Positions 43,642 through 50,479 of a stretch of 64,000 nt of DNA are shown piece by piece. Under the pieces are notes generated by a model. The model worked only from the letters and a program-made list of their open reading frames with translations. It was not told the origin of the DNA and did not search any database. The first letter of the stretch is position 1, and the number at the start of each line of letters is the position of its first letter. Source of the DNA: a virus. Made by a program: the position numbers and the translations under genes. The DNA lies in the IMG/VR virus record IMGVR_UViG_3300044644_000679, positions 31,492 through 95,491 of that record; one strand, 5' to 3'.

Positions 43642-43670
43642 ATTATATCTATCGTCTATCTATTTGTCAA
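43642..43670 (-). promoter_or_regulatory. Sigma70-type promoter
   Basis: -35 TTGACA, 17-bp spacer with GACGATA, -10 TATAAT. The TGA stop of 43667-43795 is inside TTGACA. Confidence 0.9.
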
Positions 43671-43795
43671 GCGTTCATGAATCGTTCGGCCTCAGTCGAA
43701 CTATTGAAAGAGCCTAGAAGCCTACGCTTACCATTGCCCATATCCTTGTATACCTTGTATTTCTTTCCTACTACGATCAGCACAAGCGTTGTCAT
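43667..43795 (-). CDS. 42-aa protein, paralogue of 42411-42533
   Basis: MTTLVLIVVGKKYKVYKDMG then GKRRLLGSFNSSTEAERFMN. AAAAGGAAAAG precedes the start. Upstream in-frame ATG codons lie through the promoter and were ignored. Function unknown. Confidence 0.72.
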   Translation of the reverse strand: MTTLVLIVVGKKYKVYKDMGNGKRRLLGSFNSSTEAERFMNA

Positions 43796-43822
43796 TTTCT
43801 TTTCCTTTTCTTTCTTTCGCTC

Positions 43823-43851
43823 TATTATACTCATCGGCTTTCGCCGTGTCA
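43823..43851 (-). promoter_or_regulatory. Sigma70-type promoter
   Basis: -35 TTGACA, 17-bp spacer with GCCGATG, -10 TATAAT. Drives 43667-43795. Confidence 0.9.
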
Positions 43852-43871
43852 AGCCTATAGAAAATATTTTT

Positions 43872-44036
43872 TCAGTTATTGGAAGCGGGAAGTCTACGAA
43901 CGATATAAACCCTACATCCATCCTCACCATCCCACTTATCGAAAGCGGCAGTATTGGCCGCATCCTCACTAGTGAAAGGGCCGATGAAGTCTAGTTCACA
44001 ATCCCAAGCGTCTACGATTTGTGCGAAGTATGTCAT
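43872..44036 (-). CDS. 54-aa acidic protein
   Basis: MTYFAQIVDAWDCELDFIGP then DAANTAAFDKWDGEDGCRVY. GAGAGAAAGAAA precedes the ATG. A small alpha/beta sequence; function unknown. Confidence 0.62.
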   Translation of the reverse strand: MTYFAQIVDAWDCELDFIGPFTSEDAANTAAFDKWDGEDGCRVYIVRRLPASNN

Positions 44037-44063
44037 TTTCTTTCTCTCTCTTTCTTTCTCTCT

Positions 44064-44092
44064 ATTATATCTATCGTCTTTTCCCGTGTCAA
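44064..44092 (-). promoter_or_regulatory. Sigma70-type promoter
   Basis: -35 TTGACA, 17-bp spacer with GACGATA, -10 TATAAT. Drives 43872-44036. Confidence 0.9.
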
Positions 44093-44095
44093 GCC

Positions 44096-44290
44096 TTAAG
44101 CAAAAAGATTTTCGGAAGTTTGAGTCATCATGTCAACGTACATGCTACGGTATCCAATACCCTCATTCCGCGAACTATCTTCAATCATGATTCGGATCAT
44201 TTCACGACCCTTGACCATCTTCTTTTCTACAATGAAGCCCGTATAAGTCTTGCCATTGTAGGTTGTCTTGATTTCAGTGTTGATTGTCAT
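44096..44290 (-). CDS. Hypothetical protein
   Basis: 64 aa, MTINTEIKTTYNGKTYTGFI, small beta barrel-like and basic. Ribosome site AGAAAGAGAGAAAGAA. First gene at the minus-strand side of the divergence. Function unknown. Confidence 0.62.
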   Translation of the reverse strand: MTINTEIKTTYNGKTYTGFIVEKKMVKGREMIRIMIEDSSRNEGIGYRSMYVDMMTQTSENLFA

Positions 44291-44321
44291 TTTTCTTTCT
44301 CTCTTTCTTTCTTATGCTCTT

Positions 44322-44349
44322 ATTATACCATACTTATCGGCCATGTCAA
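44322..44349 (-). promoter_or_regulatory. Sigma70-type promoter, outermost of the minus-strand array
   Basis: -35 TTGACA, 16-bp spacer with GCCGATA and TGG, -10 TATAAT. Drives 44096-44290, away from the late operon. Confidence 0.92.
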
Positions 44350-44470
44350 GTAGCAATCTAAAATATTTTTGAATATAATCTTGTGCCAAAGCAAGAAATA
44401 TTCTCTAGAGCAAACGGTGTGCCAAATATATTATTCTCTTAAACAGAACATCGTGTCGATCATATTATTA

Positions 44471-44560
44471 GTCGTAAGTCTATATCCCATAAGGGTTTAC
44501 GTCAAAAATGGCGGGGGATATTCGTCGTAACCCTATACCCCACAAGCACTTACGTCAACT
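44471..44560. repeat. Double-hairpin boundary element R9
   Basis: GTAAGTCTATATCCCATAAG with GGTTTACG, GGCGGGGGATATTCG, then GTAACCCTATACCCCACAAG with CACTTACG. It lies in the 44350-44785 gap between divergent operons, beside G runs (GGGGGATATGGGGGGG at 44594) and the word GTGCCAAA repeated at 44383 and 44413. Confidence 0.7.
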
Positions 44561-44756
44561 ACCACATTGATACGATCTGCTCTTTGTTAAGATGGGGGAT
44601 ATGGGGGGGTTTTATCTTATAAGTAGCCTAGGCAAGATATGTCGAAAAAACGAGGGGTGGTCCATTCACAATTGGAAATATATAAACTAATGTACTACCC
44701 AATCCTCCCCCATCGCCCCTATTTGATTCATTTAATCTGTCAATTTATCGCTATGC

Positions 44757-44766
44757 GGTGTATAAT
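44757..44766 (+). promoter_or_regulatory. Putative late promoter GGTGTATAAT
   Basis: GGTGTATAAT lies 20 bases before the first late gene, with no -35 match, and shares GTGTATAAT with the element at 10239-10249. Candidate target of the phage sigma-like factor. Confidence 0.55.
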
Positions 44767-44785
44767 GTTGTATAGGAGACTTTTT

Positions 44786-44956
44786 ATGAAAAAGAAACAA
44801 ACAATTGAAACGCAATTGGATTGTCGCGCTACCGCTTCTTTACAGCAACAAATAGAATCTGACTTAAATCAGACGGATAAATCACTAGCATCGTTACTCT
44901 CCACCAAGGACAAGGACACTGAAGAGGACAACGATGAAACAAAGTCAAGCGATTGA
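44786..44956 (+). CDS. Small charged protein, first late gene
   Basis: 56 aa starting MKKKQTIETQLDCRATASLQ behind ATAGGAGA; the 49-codon upstream extension crosses the promoter and is ignored. Helical, with an Asp/Glu/Lys-rich tail. Overlaps the next gene by 23 bases. Function unknown. Confidence 0.62.
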   Translation: MKKKQTIETQLDCRATASLQQQIESDLNQTDKSLASLLSTKDKDTEEDNDETKSSD

Positions 44957-45713
44957 AGCTGTAAAACCTTGTGATGATCCAAGTAGCAACGATCTATTAT
45001 TATGTGGAATAGATGATATACAACGTGCAAATATAGAATTTTCAGAAGCCGTATATTATAAACACATTACTGAAGATAACACAGTTGCTAATTCAATCGG
45101 CCTCGGCCCCAATAATAAATTCTTTTATAGGTTGGTTTGTTATCAGAATAATGTTATAGTTGGCCATGAAACTGGCATTGGTTATGCCTATGAGTCTGAA
45201 GGCAAGCATTATTTCAAGCGAGATTTGCCACTAGTTCACGGAAAGAACGAAAAACACTTACAAGTTATTACTAATAACTGTTTAAGATTTCACTTTCCTC
45301 CAGATAGTACTAGCATACTATCTTCAGACATCCCCCCTAACTTATCTCTCTTATTTCATACAAAGAACTGCGTACTGGCTTCTAGAGATCAGTTCGCCCC
45401 ATCCGCGTTAGAGATTCTAGATAATTGTGTTTTAACATCAATGCATGGAGAGTTGACTAACCTAGCATTTGATAGCAAAACATTTAGCGATATTATTGCT
45501 GAATCTTTGACGAAGTATACTAAACAGCTATCGCTTAAAACTTCAAAACTTAGCGTTAACAAGCTATCGGTAAAACATTTACAATTAGATTCTTCTAGCG
45601 ATCTTAACGTTAAGAAGGGTACTTTTATTTACGACGAAACAACGGACACCGTTAAGTTCTATAACGGTTCGAAATGGAGAACATTAAAGTGGGTAGAAGA
45701 CGAGTCGGAATGA
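44934..45713 (+). CDS. Virion-type hypothetical protein
   Basis: 259 aa. The end (GTFIYDETTDTVKFYNGSKW) is the short beta module common at the ends of phage fibre and adhesin proteins; the preceding repeats (LSLKTSKLSVNKLSVKHLQL) look like a beta-helix stalk. The N-terminal half is not recognised. ATGA with the sigma-like gene. Confidence 0.55.
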   Translation: MKQSQAIEAVKPCDDPSSNDLLLCGIDDIQRANIEFSEAVYYKHITEDNTVANSIGLGPNNKFFYRLVCYQNNVIVGHETGIGYAYESEGKHYFKRDLPLVHGKNEKHLQVITNNCLRFHFPPDSTSILSSDIPPNLSLLFHTKNCVLASRDQFAPSALEILDNCVLTSMHGELTNLAFDSKTFSDIIAESLTKYTKQLSLKTSKLSVNKLSVKHLQLDSSSDLNVKKGTFIYDETTDTVKFYNGSKWRTLKWVEDESE

Positions 45714-46198
45714 AGATACCTAAAAATATGACAGAACAACAGGTGGTAGATCAGATTAACATTGTCGTTAATAGGATATCATCACGATATACTTTTCATG
45801 GATATGAGGTTGAGGATATAAAACAAGAAGCTTTTATTATTTGCATGGATGCTATGGACCGCTATGATCCAAGTCGCCCCTTGGAGAATTTCTTATCAGT
45901 TCACCTATCTAATAGACTTAAAAACTTCGTTCGTGATAATTTTTACACCAAAGATGAAGAAGAAAAGAAAAAGATCCTAAAACCCAGTAGTTTATCTTAT
46001 GAAGATTATGTTCCTCATGAAGATAAAGTTGAGGATGACAAAATAGACGCCCAAGCCCTACAAAAGACTATTGATATGAGATTACCAGCAGAATACCGAT
46101 CTGATTACCTAAAAATAATTAATGACGTATACGTACCGAAAAAAAGAAGAGAAGAAATCATTGAAATAATCAAGGAGTTGCTTGATGAAGAAGGGTAG
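45710..46198 (+). CDS. Sigma factor-like protein (sigma region 2), probable late sigma
   Basis: 162 aa starting MKIPKNMTEQQVVDQ. Residues 30-78 (GYEVEDIKQEAFIICMDAMD, then RYDPSRPLENFLSVHLSNRL and KNFVRDNF) match sigma70 region 2, the part that binds the polymerase clamp and the -10 element: compare DLxQExxxxxxxAxxRYDP and Fxxxxxxxxxxxxxxxx. There is no obvious region 4, as in T4 gp55, which directs late transcription from -10-only promoters. Position at the head of the late operon fits. Confidence 0.75.
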   Translation: MKIPKNMTEQQVVDQINIVVNRISSRYTFHGYEVEDIKQEAFIICMDAMDRYDPSRPLENFLSVHLSNRLKNFVRDNFYTKDEEEKKKILKPSSLSYEDYVPHEDKVEDDKIDAQALQKTIDMRLPAEYRSDYLKIINDVYVPKKRREEIIEIIKELLDEEG

Positions 46199-46970
46199 AA
46201 TCTCTAAAGACGAGGAGCGAACAATCGGCAGGCTAATTAATAGCTTAACCATAGAAGATATCGCCAAACAACTCGACCGTGACGTTGAATCCATTGACAA
46301 CTTTGTTAAGCGCAAGTTCAAGGTTGGATTATCAAACGAAGAAGCCGCCGCATACTCTCTAGAAGATCGCCCCTATTGGATTGAATTAGAGAACCAGTTT
46401 ACTCCTTCAGAACTAGAGCTTTTTAAGTATCACTGGTCGCGCATAATTTCACAGTTCAAAGATGACGTTTTTCCAACAGAAGAACTACAGGTAGTAGATG
46501 TTATTAAGCTAGAAATACTTATGAACCGCTGCTTAAAGAGTAATAAAGATAACCTTAATGAGATGACCACTTTAGAAAAAATGTTAGCAGATGAGCGGGC
46601 CGTGGATAAGGATCAACGTGACCATGACTACGTTTTAAATCTAGAACGTCAACTAGCTTCCTTACGGGCTTCGCAAGAAGCCCTTAATAGGGACTACCGA
46701 GAACTCCAAAGCAAAAAGGCTAGCATGTTGCGTGAGATGAAAGGAACCAGAGAACAGAGAATCAAACGTCTTGAGGATAGTAAACAAAGCTTTACTTCTT
46801 GGGTTGCTCACCTTATGCAAGACCCCGAAACTCTAAAGCGATATGGGATCGAAATGGAGAAGATGAGGCTTGCTATGCTTAAGGAGAAAGAGCGTTTAAG
46901 TCAGTTCCATCAATATGAGGACGGACAGATTGATCAGCCATTCTTAACGCCAGACACGGTGATAGAATGA
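46185..46970 (+). CDS. terS: Probable terminase small subunit (HTH and coiled coil)
   Basis: 261 aa starting at ATG with AAGGAG upstream. Residues 8-42 (DEERTIGRLINSLTIEDIAK then QLDRDVESIDNFVKRK) form a helix-turn-helix like those that bind pac/cos DNA. Residues 130-240 are a long coiled coil suited to a ring-forming oligomer. The position upstream of TerL supports the assignment, although an unusual glycosylation cassette lies between. Confidence 0.55.
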   Translation: MKKGRISKDEERTIGRLINSLTIEDIAKQLDRDVESIDNFVKRKFKVGLSNEEAAAYSLEDRPYWIELENQFTPSELELFKYHWSRIISQFKDDVFPTEELQVVDVIKLEILMNRCLKSNKDNLNEMTTLEKMLADERAVDKDQRDHDYVLNLERQLASLRASQEALNRDYRELQSKKASMLREMKGTREQRIKRLEDSKQSFTSWVAHLMQDPETLKRYGIEMEKMRLAMLKEKERLSQFHQYEDGQIDQPFLTPDTVIE

Positions 46971-47653
46971 TTAGCGTTGTCACACTAACATATAGTAGGA
47001 CAAATTTGCTTGAAGAAGCTGTTAATTCTTTTTTACTGCAAGATGATCCTAGTTTTGAGATGATAATTGTAAATGATAAACACAATTTAACGTACACAAT
47101 TAATCATCCAAATATTAAAATTATTAATCTAGAAAATAGAACTAGTTGTATATTAGAAAAATTAATGATAGGTTTTAAACACGCCTCAAATGAATATATC
47201 TATAGACTAGACGATGATGATTTATTAACCCCTAATGCCTTAGTCAGTTGCTCAAAAGAAATAAAAAATAATCCGGGTTATGATTTATATAGATCCAAAA
47301 ATCATTATCATTTTGTAAACAATAAATTTGAACTCATATCTGATAGTATTAATAATGGAAATATATTTCGTAAAACACACTATTTAAATATATCCCATCC
47401 CCATAGAAGCATTGATGAGGATGTATATCTATTCGGTGAATGTGAAGCTAAAATTTTTGCTTATGATTTTATATCAATGATATACAGGTGGGGTATGAGT
47501 ACATTTCATATTAGCGGATATGGTATAATCCCTACTCAAGAATTATATAATAATCTATCAAATCATTTTCCACAAGAAGAGGGTCATAAAACTATAATCC
47601 CGAATTGGAAAGAGGATTATTGGAAACTACTTCCCGTAGGAGCTATGAAATGA
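46967..47653 (+). CDS. Family 2 glycosyltransferase
   Basis: 228 aa. GT-A fold: MISVVTLTYSRTNLLEEAVN, then FEMIIVNDKHN, and the metal site YIYRLDDDDLLTPNALV (DDD near residue 88). It would transfer a sugar from an NDP-sugar to a glycan or protein. The C-terminal part carries Trp/Tyr-rich acceptor elements. ATGA coupled to both neighbours, first of a three-gene sugar cassette. Confidence 0.85.
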   Translation: MISVVTLTYSRTNLLEEAVNSFLLQDDPSFEMIIVNDKHNLTYTINHPNIKIINLENRTSCILEKLMIGFKHASNEYIYRLDDDDLLTPNALVSCSKEIKNNPGYDLYRSKNHYHFVNNKFELISDSINNGNIFRKTHYLNISHPHRSIDEDVYLFGECEAKIFAYDFISMIYRWGMSTFHISGYGIIPTQELYNNLSNHFPQEEGHKTIIPNWKEDYWKLLPVGAMK

Positions 47654-48426
47654 TAATCATGCAAGTAATGGGAGGTTTAGGAAATCAAATATTTCAATGG
47701 GCTTATGGTAAGTGTCTTTCTAAAATTTACGATACACCATTTTATTTAGATGCCTCATTCTATGATAGAGAATGTGGTGCGACTCTTAGATCATTTTCTT
47801 TAAATAAATTTCCTAATATATCTTACGATTTAATAGAATATCCTTCCAGCACACCTCAAGACATCATTATTATCTATGATAATTTTTATTACAATAAAAT
47901 TTATTACGATCCTAGTCATAATTATTATTTAGGAGGGTATTGGCAATCTGAAAAATATTTTATAGATATAGAAAATACAATTAGAGATAATTTAGAACCA
48001 ACAGAGTCTATAAAAAATAAATTATTATCTGCTTATCCAGTTAGTAATTCAGTATCAATACATATTAGAAGGACGGATTATTTAGCACTTAGTACTATTC
48101 ATCCTGTACAATCTATAAGTTATTATGAAGAAGCTTTAAGCCTAGTCAAATATAAAAATATACTTGTATTTTCAGATGATATAGATTGGTGTAAACAAAG
48201 CTTAAAATTTAAAAATATGATTTTTGTTGAAAATAATGATAATATAGAAGATATGTGGTTAATGTCTTTATGCGAACATAATATCATAGCTAATTCATCT
48301 TTTTCTTGGTGGGGAGCTTGGCTTAACAAGAACAAAAATAAAACAGTCATAGCTCCATCTAAATGGTTTGGTGAAGGATACTTTTGCGATGTAGATATAG
48401 TGCCGAATAACTGGATTAAATTATAA
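47650..48426 (+). CDS. Family 11 glycosyltransferase (alpha-1,2-fucosyltransferase-like)
   Basis: 258 aa starting MIIMQVMGGLGNQIFQWAYG; ATG overlaps the upstream stop. GT11 motifs: GGLGNQIFQ (residues 8-16), GGYWQSEKYF, SIHIRRTDYL (the HxRRxD block that binds GDP-fucose), and ANSSFSWWGAWLN. It should transfer fucose or a related 6-deoxyhexose from a GDP-sugar. The next gene makes the GDP-sugar precursor. Confidence 0.9.
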   Translation: MIIMQVMGGLGNQIFQWAYGKCLSKIYDTPFYLDASFYDRECGATLRSFSLNKFPNISYDLIEYPSSTPQDIIIIYDNFYYNKIYYDPSHNYYLGGYWQSEKYFIDIENTIRDNLEPTESIKNKLLSAYPVSNSVSIHIRRTDYLALSTIHPVQSISYYEEALSLVKYKNILVFSDDIDWCKQSLKFKNMIFVENNDNIEDMWLMSLCEHNIIANSSFSWWGAWLNKNKNKTVIAPSKWFGEGYFCDVDIVPNNWIKL

Positions 48427-48435
48427 GGAAAATTT

Positions 48436-49527
48436 ATGAAAAAATCAATAATATTTGGAATAACGGGACAAGATGGTAGTCACCTAGCAGATCTATTATT
48501 AGATAAGGGGTACGATGTAATCGGGGTTACTCGACGCTCTAGTGTAGATAATACCCAAAGAATAAAGCATATATTGAATCATTCTAGGTTCAGTCTAGTC
48601 GAGGGGGACATAACCGATTCTAGTAGTGTTTTAAATATTCTTCGTAATAACGAACATGTAGATGAAGTCTACAACCTCGCCGCTCAATCTCATGTGGGAA
48701 CCTCATTCACTCAGCCTTCCCTGACTTGGGATATAACTGGCAAAGGGTGCTTAAATATATTGCAGACTATGGTAGATTTGGAGATGTTGGGCAGTAGGTT
48801 TTATCAAGCCTCCTCCAGCGAGATGTTTGGTAAAGCTTACGATATTGACAGGGATGGTACAAAATACCAAGATGAAAATACTAGATTTTTACCCCAATCC
48901 CCATACGCTGTAGCAAAGTGTGCTTCCCATTACGCCGTTGGTTTATATCGTCAGGCTTACGGAATACACGGTAGTTGTGGCATACTATTTAACCACGAAG
49001 GTCCAAGGCGCGGAGATAACTTCGTTACTAAAAAAGTAGTGAACTGGGTAGCTTCTTTCATAGATTGGATACATGATACTAATATTACTGATATGCAATA
49101 CCTTCAATCTTTAGATAATGATATTGTATATAATGATGTGACCTTTCCTAAGTTGATGTTAGGTAATTTGGACGCTTATAGAGATTGGGGATATGCTGGA
49201 GATTACGTAGAAGCTATGTGGCTAATGTTACAGCAAGATGAACCAGATGATTACGTTATATGTACAGAAAATACCTATTCTATTCGTGACTTATTAGATG
49301 CCGCTTTTGGCTATTTTGGTATTTATGATTGGAGTAATTATGTTGGAATAGATCCTAAATTCTACAGACCGGCAGAGGTAGATTACTTAAGAGGCAGATC
49401 AACTAAGGCCAGAGCTAAACTGGGATGGAAACCAAAATATGACTTAAATAGTCTTATTAAGCTTATGATAGAAGAGAAAATTAATGAAAACTTACAGAAT
49501 AATGCTCGACATATCAAATGTGTTTAG
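48436..49527 (+). CDS. gmd: GDP-mannose 4,6-dehydratase
   Basis: 363 aa (E. coli Gmd is 373). SDR signatures: GITGQDGSHLADLLL (NADP-binding), RRSSVDNTQRI, YNLAAQSHVG, YQASSSEMFG (Ser and Glu of the active site), SPYAVAK with YxxxK, FNHEGPRRGDNFVT, and RPAEVDYLRGR. Converts GDP-mannose to GDP-4-keto-6-deoxymannose, the precursor of GDP-fucose and GDP-rhamnose. No epimerase/reductase gene is visible, so the host may finish the pathway. AAGGAAAA precedes the start. Confidence 0.95.
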   Translation: MKKSIIFGITGQDGSHLADLLLDKGYDVIGVTRRSSVDNTQRIKHILNHSRFSLVEGDITDSSSVLNILRNNEHVDEVYNLAAQSHVGTSFTQPSLTWDITGKGCLNILQTMVDLEMLGSRFYQASSSEMFGKAYDIDRDGTKYQDENTRFLPQSPYAVAKCASHYAVGLYRQAYGIHGSCGILFNHEGPRRGDNFVTKKVVNWVASFIDWIHDTNITDMQYLQSLDNDIVYNDVTFPKLMLGNLDAYRDWGYAGDYVEAMWLMLQQDEPDDYVICTENTYSIRDLLDAAFGYFGIYDWSNYVGIDPKFYRPAEVDYLRGRSTKARAKLGWKPKYDLNSLIKLMIEEKINENLQNNARHIKCV

Positions 49528-49732
49528 CAGAATAAGACATTTATTTCTTAAATCATATAATAGTCCATTTCCTACTATATTCGTAAATGCAGATGACCCA
49601 GACGATGCGTGTTTTGTAGTTTTAAACGATCTCATAAAAATTATCATGAAGCAAAATCCCTCAATAGAGATGAGAATAGCTTGTATAGAAATTAGAAGAA
49701 AATCCAGAATAGATAAAATATACGAATTATGA
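49484..49732 (+). CDS. Hypothetical protein
   Basis: 82 aa, MKTYRIMLDISNVFSRIRHL, overlapping the end of gmd by 44 bases, with GAAGAGAA upstream; an alternative ATG at 49502 would shorten the overlap. Contains PFPTIFVNADDPDDACFVVL and a basic end. ATGA with the HNH gene. Function unknown. Confidence 0.55.
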   Translation: MKTYRIMLDISNVFSRIRHLFLKSYNSPFPTIFVNADDPDDACFVVLNDLIKIIMKQNPSIEMRIACIEIRRKSRIDKIYEL

Positions 49733-49989
49733 AAAGAAACTATGACGATCCAGCCTACGAAAGCTTCAGAAAATCTGTATTAAATAGAGATAAGAGAAAG
49801 TGTATGATGCCGGGATGCGGAAAAAAACTGTCTTTACAAGTACACCATATTAAAAAGTGGTCTAGAGCTAGTGCATTAAGATATGACGTTTCAAATGGTA
49901 TAACATTATGTAGAAAGTGCCATGACTCAATAAAGGGTTATGAACACCAATACGAATCATTATTTAGGATTATAGTCGATGACGTATAA
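49729..49989 (+). CDS. HNH endonuclease next to packaging genes
   Basis: 86 aa. HNH core KCMMPGCGKKLSLQVHHIKK then GITLCRKCHDSIKGYE with the two CxxC pairs and catalytic His. Small HNH proteins beside terminase genes act in DNA packaging in some phages. Its ATGA overlaps and fixed position here fit a functional packaging partner as well as a homing nuclease. Confidence 0.85.
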   Translation: MKRNYDDPAYESFRKSVLNRDKRKCMMPGCGKKLSLQVHHIKKWSRASALRYDVSNGITLCRKCHDSIKGYEHQYESLFRIIVDDV

Positions 49990-50479
49990 AGTTGCTCCAC
50001 CATTCACTGTTATAAAAGATACCAGAGAGCAGGACGGCTATTTTTTTAGCGAGTTCAATACTTGCGCTGGAATGATAGATCAAAAGCTGGATACTGGTGA
50101 TTATTCCATACTTGGAATGGAAGACAAAATATGTATAGAAAGAAAGGGTTGCGTTGAGGAACTAGCAGTTAATCTAGGACAAAAGAAACACGCATTCTTA
50201 GCTGAAGTAGAGCGAATGACTCCATTTCCTCATAAATTTATTGTCTTAGAATTTTCTTTAGAAGACCTCATCAAGTTCCCTGACGAAACAAGAATACCAG
50301 TTAAGAACAAGGGAGCTTTGAAGATTACTGGTAAATATATGTTAAAATGTTTGTTTGAATTTCAGCTATATAACAACGTTCAAATATTATTTTGTGGTAA
50401 TAAATATAATGCTTTTCTTGCGGTCAGTAGTATATTAAAAAGAGTAAATGAAATGTACACAATAGGGAGGAAGAAATGA
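49979..50479 (+). CDS. ERCC4-domain nuclease
   Basis: 166 aa. XPF/Mus81-type core: VIKDTREQDGYFF (Asp14), KLDTGDYSILG (Gly40-Asp41), and ICIERKGCVEELAVNLG (the ERKxxxD-like motif at 54-62, with the Asp replaced by Glu). The family cleaves branched DNA. With terminase and HNH nearby it may trim branches before packaging, replacing the usual endonuclease VII-type resolvase. Overlaps the HNH gene by 11 bases. Confidence 0.82.
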   Translation: MTYKVAPPFTVIKDTREQDGYFFSEFNTCAGMIDQKLDTGDYSILGMEDKICIERKGCVEELAVNLGQKKHAFLAEVERMTPFPHKFIVLEFSLEDLIKFPDETRIPVKNKGALKITGKYMLKCLFEFQLYNNVQILFCGNKYNAFLAVSSILKRVNEMYTIGRKK

